Positions 1 to 7,775 of a DNA stretch of 12,552 nt are shown piece after piece. A model generated the notes under the pieces. It made no database searches, was not told the origin of the DNA, and saw only the letters and a list, made by a program, of their open reading frames with translations. This DNA is from Flavobacteriaceae bacterium (GTDB taxonomy: Bacteria; Bacteroidota; Bacteroidia; Flavobacteriales; Flavobacteriaceae): positions 1 through 12,552 of the forward strand of contig JAQWFV010000147.1 of the NCBI GenBank assembly GCA_029238555.1, in the 5' to 3' direction. Position numbers and translations under genes: made by a program. How positions within the stretch are numbered: the first letter of the stretch is position 1; the number at the start of each line of letters is the position of its first letter.

Positions 1-185
1 AGGGATTTTCTCTTCTGGCAAGCATTCAAGTAGCTATTTTACTAATTTTTGGGTAGAGGGTATTCCAATATTGTTCGCTTTGCTTTGGTGGGTTTTTGAA
101 TCCTTTTTGTAATTTTAGGAAGCAATAAATGTTTTGGTAAAAGCTGACTCATTTGAATTTCCCCAATGGAAAAAGCCTCATATCT

Positions 186-539
186 ATGAAAAAAGTCCTT
201 TTTAGCCTGTTATTTTTAAGTAGTTTTTTTGTTGTTGCACAACATAGTAACAGGGAGATGTCTCCTTCGGCAGCCAAAATTAACAGCAGAAGTTTTTTAA
301 TAGACGTTCGGACCCCTGTAGAATTCAAGGAAGGTCACCTACCTAATGCGGTGAATATAGATTGGTTGTCTGCTGACTTTAATAAGGCCTTTGACAGCAT
401 AAGCAAACGCAAGAAGATTTATGTGTACTGTCGTAGTGGTAAGCGTTCTGAAAAGGCAGCTTATAGGCTAGACAGTTTAGGCTTTAAAAGGGTTGTGAAT
501 CTTACAGGCGGCTACAAAGCCTATGAAGAGATGCAGTAG
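186..539 (+). CDS. Exported single-domain rhodanese-like sulfurtransferase
   Basis: A 117-residue protein of the rhodanese family, which moves sulfane sulfur through a cysteine persulfide; its donor and acceptor cannot be told from sequence. An N-terminal Lys-Lys pair, a hydrophobic stretch (about residues 4-17) and a VVAQ tail look like a signal peptide cut near residue 18, so it is probably periplasmic. One rhodanese domain fills the rest: LIDVRTPVEF (38-47), GHLPNAVNI (50-58), the active-site loop CRSGKRS with Cys82 (82-88), and the closing NLTGGY segment (105-110). The ATG at 186 is preferred to an in-frame TTG at 153, because the TTG would put 11 polar residues ahead of the signal peptide. 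The gene stands alone, tail to tail with the M3 peptidase across 69 bp in which I see no clear terminator. The rhodanese call is firm; the physiological role is unknown. Confidence 0.88.
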   Translation: MKKVLFSLLFLSSFFVVAQHSNREMSPSAAKINSRSFLIDVRTPVEFKEGHLPNAVNIDWLSADFNKAFDSISKRKKIYVYCRSGKRSEKAAYRLDSLGFKRVVNLTGGYKAYEEMQ

Positions 540-608
540 CTTTGGTGGTTTAAAAAACATAACTTTTAAGCTTCATACAATAGGTTTGATATTTACTTCA
601 AAAATACC

Positions 609-2645
609 CTAGCACTTTGCTTCATTCAATAAACCCGCTCTTTTGAGTAATGCTTCCGGTTTTGGTTCGCTGCCCCTAAATTTTTTGTACAATACCATAG
701 GGTCTTCTGAGCCTCCTTTTGAAAGAATGAATTCTTTAAAGTCTGCCGCTACTTTAGAATTAAAAATACCTGCTTCTTTAAATTTTTCAAAGGCGTCTGC
801 ATCTAGCACTTCTGCCCATTTATAGCTATAGTATCCTGCGGCATAGCCTCCTTGGAAAATATGAGAAAAAGCGGTACTCATACAGCTTTCTGCTACGGAG
901 GGGTAAAGGTCGGTTCCCTTAAATGCCTCATTTTCAAAAGCTACAACATCTTTTATTTCATCTGGATTACTGCTGTGCCAAGCCATATCTAAGAGACCAA
1001 AACTGAGTTGTCTCAAGGTAGCCATTCCTTCTAGGAAAGTCGCTTGGTCTTTTATTTTCTGCACCAATTCCATAGGAATTAATGATTGATCCTTATAGTG
1101 TTTGGCGAATAACGATAAGGCTTCTTTTTCATAGCACCAATTTTCCATGATTTGGCTGGGTAATTCTACGAAATCCCAAGATACAGAGGTGCCTGATAGA
1201 CTTGGGTAAGTGGTGTTGGCCAGCATGCCATGTAAGGCGTGACCAAACTCGTGGAACAGGGTAGTGAGTTCTTGAAAAGTGAGTAATGCAGGTGTTTTGG
1301 AGGTAGGCGAACTAAAATTACACACTATGGCTATTTGTGGTCTGTAGTCTTGGCCGTCTTTTTTATACTGGGACCTAAAGGAGGTCATCCATGCGCCCCC
1401 TCTTTTTCCGGATCTTGGGTGAAAGTCTGTATAAAAATAGGACACAAAAGCACCTTTATTGTCATAAACCTTATAATTAGACACTTCTTTGTGGTATACA
1501 GGTATATCATTGACTTCGCTGAAGTTTAAACCGTACAGTTTGTGGGCAATTTCAAACATGCCCTTCACACAAGCTTGTAGTGGTAAGTAGGGCTTGAGTA
1601 CTTCTTCTTCAAAATTAAAAGTCGCTTGCCTTAGTTTTTCTCCCACAAAGGAGCCATCCCATTTTTCTAGACGCTCTAAGCCAAGCTGCTCTTTTCCATA
1701 AGTTTTTAAGGTCTCCAATTCTGCTTTAGCGGCAGGTAAGGCTTTGTCCAAGATGTTTTGTGAAAAATCAAACACTTTAGCTGGGCTTTTGGCCATTCTT
1801 TCTTCTAAGACATACTGTGCGTGGTTTTCATAGCCTAGTAATTGCGCCCTTTGGTGTCTGAGTCTAACAATATCTAACACAATGGCTTCATTGTTGTTTT
1901 CGTTCTTTTGAAATCCCTTACTAGTAAATGCTTTATACATTTTTTCACGTAAGCTGCGTTGGGTGGAGAATTTCATAAAAGGCACATAACTTGGGTAATC
2001 TAAAGTAAACAGCCAGCCTTCTTTTTCTTTGCTTTTTGCCAAGTCTTCTGCTGCAGTTTTGACACTGTCTGGTAGCCCATCTAATGCTAGTTCATCTGTT
2101 ATGTGAAGGGAGAATATTTGGGTGTCTGCCAAGACGTGTTCTCCAAATTCCAATTGAAGTCTAGAGAGGTTTTTGTCTATTTCTCTGAGTATTTGTTGTT
2201 CTGCTTCATTGAGGAGCGCACCATTCCTCACAAAAGATTTATAAGATTTGTCTAATAATCTTTGAGATTCCGTGTCTAGGGATAGGCTGTCTTTCTGTTC
2301 GTAAACGGCTTTTACCCTTTTGAATAATTCAGGATCTAAACTCAGGTCATTGCTAAAAGCAGTGAGAAGTGGAGACACTTCTTGTGCAATTTGTTGCATT
2401 TCGGGTGAGGTTTCTGCTGAATTTAGGTTAAAAAATATGCTTGAAATATGTCCCAATGTCTGTCCTGCATAATCTAGGGCTGCTACAGTATTTTCAAAAG
2501 TAGGGGCTTCTGATTGCTTCTTTACGGCACTAATCTCTTCTTTGGCGAGGCTTATAGCGGTCTCAAAAGCTGGTTTGTAATGCTCGTTTTTGATCAAATG
2601 AAATGGAGGCGTTTCAAATGGGACTAATAAAGGATTTTTAGACAT
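609..2645 (-). CDS. dcp: M3 family metallopeptidase, peptidyl-dipeptidase Dcp type
   Basis: A 678-residue zinc peptidase of family M3, matching the full length of Dcp (about 680 residues). Dcp removes dipeptides from the C-terminus of short peptides and helps recycle peptides in the cell. The zinc site HEFGH is at 465-469, extended by ALHGML. The third ligand is Glu494 in FVELPSQ. The tyrosine-rich substrate segment HIFQGGYAAGYYSYKW (595-610), conserved across M3, is present. The helical N-terminal half resembles Dcp closely (NPLLVPF near the start, FFNLNSAET around 71-79), more so than oligopeptidase A. No signal peptide is visible, so it is probably cytoplasmic. It is the last gene of the purK-purE-dcp run, 126 bp after purE, and that gap holds purE-derived repeats. 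No ribosome-binding site is apparent before the ATG. The Dcp versus OpdA subfamily assignment rests on remembered homologs. Confidence 0.93.
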   Translation of the reverse strand: MSKNPLLVPFETPPFHLIKNEHYKPAFETAISLAKEEISAVKKQSEAPTFENTVAALDYAGQTLGHISSIFFNLNSAETSPEMQQIAQEVSPLLTAFSNDLSLDPELFKRVKAVYEQKDSLSLDTESQRLLDKSYKSFVRNGALLNEAEQQILREIDKNLSRLQLEFGEHVLADTQIFSLHITDELALDGLPDSVKTAAEDLAKSKEKEGWLFTLDYPSYVPFMKFSTQRSLREKMYKAFTSKGFQKNENNNEAIVLDIVRLRHQRAQLLGYENHAQYVLEERMAKSPAKVFDFSQNILDKALPAAKAELETLKTYGKEQLGLERLEKWDGSFVGEKLRQATFNFEEEVLKPYLPLQACVKGMFEIAHKLYGLNFSEVNDIPVYHKEVSNYKVYDNKGAFVSYFYTDFHPRSGKRGGAWMTSFRSQYKKDGQDYRPQIAIVCNFSSPTSKTPALLTFQELTTLFHEFGHALHGMLANTTYPSLSGTSVSWDFVELPSQIMENWCYEKEALSLFAKHYKDQSLIPMELVQKIKDQATFLEGMATLRQLSFGLLDMAWHSSNPDEIKDVVAFENEAFKGTDLYPSVAESCMSTAFSHIFQGGYAAGYYSYKWAEVLDADAFEKFKEAGIFNSKVAADFKEFILSKGGSEDPMVLYKKFRGSEPKPEALLKRAGLLNEAKC

Positions 2646-2701
2646 GTACTGACAGGTGTTTTTTTGTGAATATTCAGTTTTAAGCAGGAGCAGCTTGCTC
2701 T

Positions 2702-2807
2702 TTAAGACTGAACTTTTTTAGCGCTTTCGCTACTTTTTGTGGCTGAACTTTTTTAGCGCCTTTGCTACTTTTTACGACTGAACTGATTTAGCGCCTTCGA
2801 TCACTTT
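2702..2807 (-). repeat. Three tandem 35-36 bp repeats spanning the purE 3' end
   Basis: Three adjacent, imperfect direct copies. On the minus strand, copy 1 (2807-2772, 36 bp) is the last 12 codons of purE including its TAA stop, encoding KVIEGAKSVQS. Copy 2 (2771-2737, 35 bp) and copy 3 (2736-2702, 35 bp) lie beyond the stop. All share AAAGT at the start and a GCGCTAAA core, and end in GTTCAG plus six bases (TCGTAA, CCACAA, TCTTAA). Copies 2 and 3 each lack one base relative to copy 1 near position 9, so they could not be read on in the purE frame even without the stop. Copy 3 can form a small hairpin (2719-2723 with 2728-2732). Probably a local duplication of the gene end; no function is evident. 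Confidence 0.9.
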
Positions 2808-3257
2808 TTCTTTAAGGGCTTCCTTATAAGCAATCATTTGATCCATAATTGCTGGCTCACTGCTCCCGAGTATTTGGGCGGCGAGAATGCCCGCATTCTT
2901 GGCACCATTCAGTGCCACGGTGCCAACAGGCACCCCGCCCGGCATTTGCAATATAGACAGTACAGAATCCCAACCGCCTATAGAATTGCTGCTTTTAATA
3001 GGCACACCAATCACTGGTAATGGAGATAAAGAAGCTACCATTCCTGGTAAATGTGCTGCACCACCCGCACCCGCTATAATTACGCCAATACCCTCTAGGT
3101 GTGCGTTTTTACTAAAACTAAATAGTTTTTCAGGGGTCCTGTGGGCAGAAACTATGTCTACCATCACGGCTATATTGAAAGATTTTAAAAAGTCTATGGC
3201 TTCTTGCATAACAGGAAGGTCGCTGGTACTTCCCATAACTACGGCTACTTTTTTCAT
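2772..3257 (-). CDS. purE: N5-carboxyaminoimidazole ribonucleotide mutase (class I PurE)
   Basis: A 161-residue cytoplasmic enzyme that converts N5-CAIR, the product of PurK, to CAIR in de novo purine synthesis. Class I signatures are in order: GSTSD at 9-13 (phosphate and nucleotide binding), SAHRTP at 37-42 with His39 matching the catalytic His45 of E. coli PurE, GAGGAAHLPG at 63-72, GVPIKSS at 84-90, and QMPGGVPVGT at 104-113. The length and presence of purK nearby fit the class I mutase rather than the CO2-using class II form. It follows purK by 93 bp on the same strand and precedes dcp. The last 12 codons (with the stop) form the first unit of a tandem repeat that carries on downstream of the gene, so the C-terminal tail may vary between close relatives. 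Confidence 0.97.
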   Translation of the reverse strand: MKKVAVVMGSTSDLPVMQEAIDFLKSFNIAVMVDIVSAHRTPEKLFSFSKNAHLEGIGVIIAGAGGAAHLPGMVASLSPLPVIGVPIKSSNSIGGWDSVLSILQMPGGVPVGTVALNGAKNAGILAAQILGSSEPAIMDQMIAYKEALKEKVIEGAKSVQS

Positions 3258-3350
3258 GTATTTTTATTTAAGACTATTTTTAAACTGTTGTGGCTGAGGT
3301 GAATACTCTTTATTATTTTAAATATTGGATGATTATTCCCTGCACACAAA

Positions 3351-4514
3351 TTATTTCTCACTAATTACGGCAATACTTTTTTTAACGGTTTCTGCCATCT
3401 CCCTTGCGGTTTGCATATTTGGGTGCACTATGGTTACATGCCCCATTTTTCTGAAAGGCCGGGTTTCTTTTTTTCCGTAAATATGCGGTGTTACTCCTTC
3501 AAGGCTTAAAATGTGTTTCATATTTTCATACACCACAGCGCCAGTGTGGCCCTCTGCGCCTACGAGATTGACCATTACGGCAGCTACCTTACTAGCGGTG
3601 TTTCCTAAAGGAAGGTCCAGTATAGCCCTGAGGTGTTGTTCGTATTGGTTTGTGTAACTCCCTTCAATAGAGTAGTGCCCTGAGTTGTGCGGTCTTGGAG
3701 CAACTTCGTTTACCAAAATATCGCCTTCTTTTGTTAAAAACATTTCCACCGCTAGGAGCCCAACATGGCCATAAGCTTCAGAAGTTTTTAAAGCCACCTC
3801 TATGGCCTTTTGGGCCAAGTGATCTGTGATTCTTGCAGGACACAAAACGTATTCTACCTGATTGGCCTCAGGGTGAAATTCCATCTCAACAACTGGATAG
3901 TGCACACTTTCTCCACTAGGGTTTCTACAGACAATTACCGCCAATTCTTTCTCGAAATCAATGAGGTTTTCTGTAATGCAAGCAACGTTGGGGAGTCCTT
4001 TTAAATCCGAAGCTTGTCTAATGACTTTTACACCCTGACCATCATAACCAAATTGCGCAGACTTCCATACAAAAGGGAAAGACAGTCCCCCATGAGCAAC
4101 ACTGTCCTCAATTTCTGAGCTGTAGGCAAATCTATTGAAAGCTGCCGTTGGAATCTGATGGTCTGTGTAAAACAGTTTTTGGGTGCCCTTGTTGGCAATA
4201 CTTTTAAGACTATCTGAGGAAGGATATACAGTAATTCCTTCTTTTTCAAGCGCTTCTAGGGCGTCTATATTTACATTTTCAATTTCTATGGTAAGTAGAT
4301 CTACCGTTTTTCCAAAATTAAAAACAGTCTCATAGTCCATTAAATCTCCTTGCTCAAAATGGTTGCAAGCCAATCTAGACGGAGCGTCTTTAGCGGGATC
4401 TAATACTTTTGTTTGAATGTCCCATTTTCTGGTTTCCTGCAAAAGCATTTTGCCGAGTTGTCCGCCACCGAGAATACCGAGAGTGAAATTAGAAGAAAAA
4501 TAGTTTGTACTCAT
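3351..4514 (-). CDS. purK: N5-carboxyaminoimidazole ribonucleotide synthase
   Basis: A 387-residue ATP-grasp enzyme that makes N5-CAIR from AIR, bicarbonate and ATP, the step before PurE. The N-terminal domain carries LGILGGGQLGKM (12-23) and TIEIENVN (75-82). The ATP-grasp core includes VWKSAQFGYDGQG (149-161) with Lys151. The metal- and product-binding segment NEVAPRPHNSGHYSIEGS (269-286) is typical of PurK, and the C-terminal RKMGHVT (355-361) closes the family pattern. The length matches bacterial PurK. The ATG at 4514 leaves only about 11 residues before the first strand, so the start is sound. It heads the leftward run purK-purE-dcp and is divergent from adk. A -7-like box lies 36 bp upstream of the start. 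Confidence 0.97.
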   Translation of the reverse strand: MSTNYFSSNFTLGILGGGQLGKMLLQETRKWDIQTKVLDPAKDAPSRLACNHFEQGDLMDYETVFNFGKTVDLLTIEIENVNIDALEALEKEGITVYPSSDSLKSIANKGTQKLFYTDHQIPTAAFNRFAYSSEIEDSVAHGGLSFPFVWKSAQFGYDGQGVKVIRQASDLKGLPNVACITENLIDFEKELAVIVCRNPSGESVHYPVVEMEFHPEANQVEYVLCPARITDHLAQKAIEVALKTSEAYGHVGLLAVEMFLTKEGDILVNEVAPRPHNSGHYSIEGSYTNQYEQHLRAILDLPLGNTASKVAAVMVNLVGAEGHTGAVVYENMKHILSLEGVTPHIYGKKETRPFRKMGHVTIVHPNMQTAREMAETVKKSIAVISEK

Positions 4515-4550
4515 TAATAAGGCCCTTAGGGTTATTTAGTGCTTGTGCTA

Positions 4551-4558
4551 CAAAAATA
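4551..4558 (-). promoter_or_regulatory. Possible -7 box for the purK-purE run
   Basis: Read on the minus strand this is TATTTTTG, matching the Bacteroidota sigma-A -7 consensus TAnnTTTG. It lies 36 bp before the purK ATG. I see no good TTTG -33 element at the expected 19-23 bp upstream, so this is a half-match in AT-rich DNA. Confidence 0.35.
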
Positions 4559-4613
4559 CGAGATAATTATTATAAAGCCGGTCTGTCCCTTTAAAAAAGC
4601 GAAATCAAAACAC

Positions 4614-4621
4614 TATCTTTG
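4614..4621 (+). promoter_or_regulatory. Probable -7 box of the adk promoter
   Basis: TATCTTTG fits the Bacteroidota -7 consensus TAnnTTTG exactly and sits 27 bp before the adk ATG. The -33 position holds only a weak TTTA (around 4590). The divergent layout with purK, and the absence of any other plausible start signal for adk in this 134-bp region, support it. Confidence 0.5.
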
Positions 4622-4648
4622 TGCCTTTAATTAACTAAAGAAAACCCC

Positions 4649-5224
4649 ATGAAAACCAACCTTGTCTTGTTTGGGAAACCAGGCGCAGGAAAAGGAACCC
4701 AAGCGGCCTTTTTAAAAGAAACCTACCAATTAAAGCATATTTCCACTGGAGATGTTTTTAGAGCTAATATTTCTCAAAATACTTCTTTAGGTCAATTGGC
4801 CAAGTCTTATATGGATAAAGGAGATTTGGTTCCAGATTCTGTGACCATACAAATGTTGGAGGCAGAGGTGAATGAAAACCAAGCAGCTGCAGGATTTATC
4901 TTTGATGGATTTCCAAGAACAACCGCCCAAGCAGAAGCCTTGGATGCTTTTTTAAAGTCTAAGTCAATGGAAATTTCAGCTACTATAGCCTTGGAAGCAG
5001 ACGAGGACGTTTTAACCGCTAGACTGTTAGAACGAGGTAAAGAAAGTGGAAGACCGGACGATCAGGACGAAACAAAAATTAGAAACAGATTTCAGGAATA
5101 CAACCTTAAAACAGCGCCTTTAGAAGCTTTTTACAAGGCCCAAAATAAGTTTTATGCTGTGAACGGCATTGGAGAAATTTCAGAAATAACAAAGAGAATT
5201 GCTGCTATTATTAGTGGTTTATAA
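4649..5224 (+). CDS. adk: Adenylate kinase, short form
   Basis: A 191-residue cytoplasmic enzyme catalysing ATP + AMP = 2 ADP. The P-loop is GKPGAGKGTQ (9-18). The AMP site is seen in ISTGDVFR (31-38) and DGFPRTTAQAE (86-96), and the arginine-bearing segment RLLERGKESGRPDD spans 125-138. The usual long LID with its zinc or tyrosine/histidine finger between RLLERG and RPDD is absent, so this is a short-type kinase, normal for Bacteroidota to my knowledge. The ATG at 4649 begins directly with the first strand and P-loop. It is divergent from purK and is followed 72 bp later by obgE on the same strand, possibly on one transcript. No Shine-Dalgarno is visible; the sequence before the start reads AAACCCC. 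Confidence 0.97.
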   Translation: MKTNLVLFGKPGAGKGTQAAFLKETYQLKHISTGDVFRANISQNTSLGQLAKSYMDKGDLVPDSVTIQMLEAEVNENQAAAGFIFDGFPRTTAQAEALDAFLKSKSMEISATIALEADEDVLTARLLERGKESGRPDDQDETKIRNRFQEYNLKTAPLEAFYKAQNKFYAVNGIGEISEITKRIAAIISGL

Positions 5225-5248
5225 TAAAAAAGCGCTGTTTAAAGCATC

Positions 5249-5263
5249 GGCCTAGAATAGGCC
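5249..5263 (+). repeat. Small inverted repeat between adk and obgE
   Basis: A perfect 6-bp inverted repeat, GGCCTA and TAGGCC around GAA, lying 24 bp after the adk stop. It has no T-run behind it, so it is a poor intrinsic terminator. It might act as a processing or pausing hairpin, or be chance. Confidence 0.35.
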
Positions 5264-5296
5264 AAATTACCCCACAAATTATTTAATCATTACCCC

Positions 5297-6325
5297 ATGA
5301 CAGAAGGAAATTTCGTAGATTATGTAAAGGTTTTTTTAACCTCAGGAAATGGAGGAAAGGGATCTATACATTTACACAGGGAGAAATTCATCACCAAAGG
5401 AGGACCAGACGGTGGCGATGGAGGAAGAGGGGGACACATTATTTTGAAGGGCAATAAGCACCTTTGGACACTGGTTCATTATAAGTTTAAAAAGCACTTT
5501 AGTGCGGAGCATGGAGGACATGGTAGCAAAAACAGGAGTTTTGGTACGGATGGAAATGACGTCTATTTAGAAGTGCCTTTGGGAACTGTTGTTAAAGATG
5601 GAGAAACCCAGGAGCCCTTGTATGAAGTAACTGAGCACGACCAAGAAATTGTGCTTCTAGAAGGAGGAAAAGGGGGGCTAGGGAATTGGCACTTTAGGTC
5701 TTCTACCAATCAAACACCCAGATACGCACAACCTGGAATCCCAGGAAAAGAAGGGTCTTTTACCCTTGAATTAAAAGTGTTGGCAGACGTTGGATTGGTT
5801 GGTTTTCCCAATGCAGGAAAATCTACCCTGCTCTCTGTGATTACTTCTGCCAAGCCAAAAATTGCCTCTTACGCTTTTACCACCCTAAAACCCAATTTAG
5901 GAATTGTGGAGTATAGAGATTTTAAGAGTTTTGTCATGGCAGATATTCCTGGAATTATTGAAGGAGCAGCGGAAGGCAAAGGTCTGGGGCATTATTTTTT
6001 AAGGCATATAGAGCGTAATGCGACCCTTTTATTTTTAATCCCAGCAGACAGTGAAGATATTGTAAAAGAGTACGGCGTATTATTAGACGAGCTGAGAAGA
6101 TACAACCCTGAATTGTTAGATAAAGACCGTCTGGTCGCAATTTCTAAGAGTGATATGTTGGATGAGGAATTAGAAGCGGAAATTTCAGCTTTACTAAAAC
6201 CTGTATTGGGAAACACCCCATTTTTGTTCTTCTCTGCAGTGGCACAAAAAGGCATTATGCCGCTCAAAGACACCCTTTGGGAAATGATACACGATCAAAA
6301 GGAATCTATGGGTTCTGGAAAATAA
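5297..6325 (+). CDS. obgE: Obg family GTPase (ObgE/CgtA)
   Basis: A 342-residue ribosome-associated GTPase of the Obg family, involved in 50S assembly and stress control. The glycine-rich Obg fold fills about residues 5-160 ([13 protein letters not shown] at 34-46, GGKGGLGN at 123-130). The GTPase domain follows: G1 GFPNAGKST (169-177), G2 around YAFTT (192-196), G3 DIPG (216-219) with [12 protein letters not shown] after it, G4 as SKSD (283-286) instead of the canonical NKxD, and G5 as SAV (313-315). The protein ends soon after the G domain, so it has no long C-terminal OCT domain. It is 72 bp after adk and 4 bp before mpl, so co-translation with mpl is likely. The ATG at 5297 fits the usual N-terminus, FVDYVKVFL. 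Confidence 0.97.
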   Translation: MTEGNFVDYVKVFLTSGNGGKGSIHLHREKFITKGGPDGGDGGRGGHIILKGNKHLWTLVHYKFKKHFSAEHGGHGSKNRSFGTDGNDVYLEVPLGTVVKDGETQEPLYEVTEHDQEIVLLEGGKGGLGNWHFRSSTNQTPRYAQPGIPGKEGSFTLELKVLADVGLVGFPNAGKSTLLSVITSAKPKIASYAFTTLKPNLGIVEYRDFKSFVMADIPGIIEGAAEGKGLGHYFLRHIERNATLLFLIPADSEDIVKEYGVLLDELRRYNPELLDKDRLVAISKSDMLDEELEAEISALLKPVLGNTPFLFFSAVAQKGIMPLKDTLWEMIHDQKESMGSGK

Positions 6326-6329
6326 TACT

Positions 6330-7685
6330 ATGAGAATACATTTTATAGCCATTGGAGGAAGTGCCATGCATAATTTAGCACTGGCATTACACGAAGCGGG
6401 TCACGAAATTAGTGGTAGTGACGACGTCATTTTTGAGCCCTCTAGAAGCCGTTTAGAAGTCGTTGGCTTACTTCCCTTAAAAATGGGTTGGCAGCCTGAA
6501 AATATTCACTCGGGCATAGACGTAATTATTTTAGGGATGCATGCGAAACCAGGAAATCCTGAGCTTGCCAAAGCCCAAGAATTGGGTTTAAAAGTGTCTT
6601 CTTACCCTGAATTTTTATACGAGCATTCAAAGCATAAAACACGCGTAGTCATAGGGGGGAGTCATGGAAAAACAACCATTACTTCTATGATTCTTCATGT
6701 TATGCACTACCACGAAAAAGACATAGACTTTATGGTGGGGGCCCAATTAGAGGGCTTTGACAAGATGGTTCACCTCACTGAAGAGAACGATTTTATGTTA
6801 TTAGAAGGGGACGAATACCTCTCCTCTCCCATAGACCCTCAATCTAAGTTTTTACATTATAAGCCGCATATTGCGCTCTTGAGTGGTATTGCCTGGGACC
6901 ATATTAATGTGTTTCCCACTTTTGAATCCTATTGCGCGCCCTTCGAATCCTTTATTGACAGTATTGTAGCGGGAGGTAGTCTGAGTTATAATCAAGAAGA
7001 TGCGCTGCTTCACGAAATGGTTGAAAAAGCGACCAACACCATTCGTAAAATTGCTTACACCACCCCAGAAGCTACTATAGACAACGGCCTGACTTACCTA
7101 GAGACGGAAGAAGGTCCTTTACCATTAGAGATTTTTGGAAAGCACAACCTTAATAATCTGGCAGGAGCTAAGTGGGTGTGCCAGCATATGGGGATAGACG
7201 CCCTAGATTTCTATGAGGCTATTAGCAGTTTTAAAGGGGCTTCTAAACGATTAGAATTAATTGCTAAAAACAACAAAACGGCTATTTATAAAGATTTTGC
7301 TCATGCCCCCAGTAAGGTAAAGGCCACTACTGCAGCGGTTAAGGAGCAGTATCCGGATAGAAAGTTGGTTGTGGTACTTGAATTACATACTTATAGCAGC
7401 TTAAACGTTTCTTTTCTCAAGGAGTATAAAAATGCTTTGGCCAAGGCCGATGTCGGTATGGTTTTCTACGAACCAGCCGTACTAGCCATAAAAGATCGGG
7501 ACCCTATCTCTGCTGAGGTAATTAAAGAAGCTTTTGGCTCTAATACACTTCAAATAGAAACTACAACAGACGGATTGGCAGTTTTCTTGAGGGATTTACC
7601 GCTAGAAGAAACGGTGCTTTTGTTTATGAGTTCAGGAAATTATGGGGGAACAGATTTTAAAGCTTTAGCCCAAAGGGTCTCCTAA
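6330..7685 (+). CDS. mpl: Mur ligase of the Mpl type (murein tripeptide ligase)
   Basis: A 451-residue Mur ligase most like Mpl, which joins the recycled tripeptide L-Ala-gamma-D-Glu-meso-A2pm to UDP-MurNAc in the cytoplasm. The N-terminal nucleotide-sugar domain begins IHFIAIGGSAMHNLA (3-17). The ATP-binding loop is GGSHGKTTITS (109-119), and LLEGDEY (157-163) supplies the catalytic acidic residues. WDHINVF is at 189-195, GKHNLNNLAGA at 270-280, and the C-terminal domain carries SKRLE (305-309) and KDFAHAPSKVKAT (321-333). Where classical MurC/Mpl have AHHP, this has AHAP, and GGSAMH replaces the usual GGxGM; both look like Bacteroidota traits. Such proteins are often annotated only as peptidoglycan synthetase. 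The start is 4 bp after the obgE stop, indicating one operon. Substrate assignment is by family only. Confidence 0.9.
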   Translation: MRIHFIAIGGSAMHNLALALHEAGHEISGSDDVIFEPSRSRLEVVGLLPLKMGWQPENIHSGIDVIILGMHAKPGNPELAKAQELGLKVSSYPEFLYEHSKHKTRVVIGGSHGKTTITSMILHVMHYHEKDIDFMVGAQLEGFDKMVHLTEENDFMLLEGDEYLSSPIDPQSKFLHYKPHIALLSGIAWDHINVFPTFESYCAPFESFIDSIVAGGSLSYNQEDALLHEMVEKATNTIRKIAYTTPEATIDNGLTYLETEEGPLPLEIFGKHNLNNLAGAKWVCQHMGIDALDFYEAISSFKGASKRLELIAKNNKTAIYKDFAHAPSKVKATTAAVKEQYPDRKLVVVLELHTYSSLNVSFLKEYKNALAKADVGMVFYEPAVLAIKDRDPISAEVIKEAFGSNTLQIETTTDGLAVFLRDLPLEETVLLFMSSGNYGGTDFKALAQRVS

Positions 7686-7775
7686 TATTTTATTTCTTTT
7701 AAGAAAGGCTTTTGACCGATAATCTATTATATGTGTAGTTTATCTGGTGGGCGCTCCTTTTTGAACCATACAGGC

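Noticed and set aside
1..112. Possible 3' end of an upstream gene entering from the left edge
   Set aside because: Two forward frames are open at the edge (one to a stop at 54-56, one to a stop near 110-112), both with hydrophobic translations, but neither shows a recognisable domain and they cannot be told apart.
84..117. TTTG (84-87) and TAATTTTA (110-117), spaced 22 bp, as a promoter for the rhodanese gene
   Set aside because: The spacing fits, but the -7 box is imperfect and lies about 69 bp before the chosen start, in AT-rich DNA where such matches are common.
2719..2737. Plus-strand hairpin followed by a T-run within the purE repeats as an intrinsic terminator
   Set aside because: It has only a 5-bp stem, and it would act on the plus strand, where no gene is transcribed towards it; better explained as part of the tandem repeat.
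2887..3297. A 136-codon open frame on the plus strand, opposite purE
   Set aside because: It lies antisense to a strongly conserved purE, has no recognisable domain, and its openness is explained by the codon pattern of the opposite strand.
5992..6273. A 93-codon minus-strand frame inside obgE
   Set aside because: It is fully contained in the conserved GTPase domain on the other strand, with no family signature of its own.
7693..7706. AT-only-stem palindrome just after mpl as a terminator
   Set aside because: The stem TTTCTT/AAGAAA is AT-rich with a 2-nt centre and no following T-run; too weak to call.
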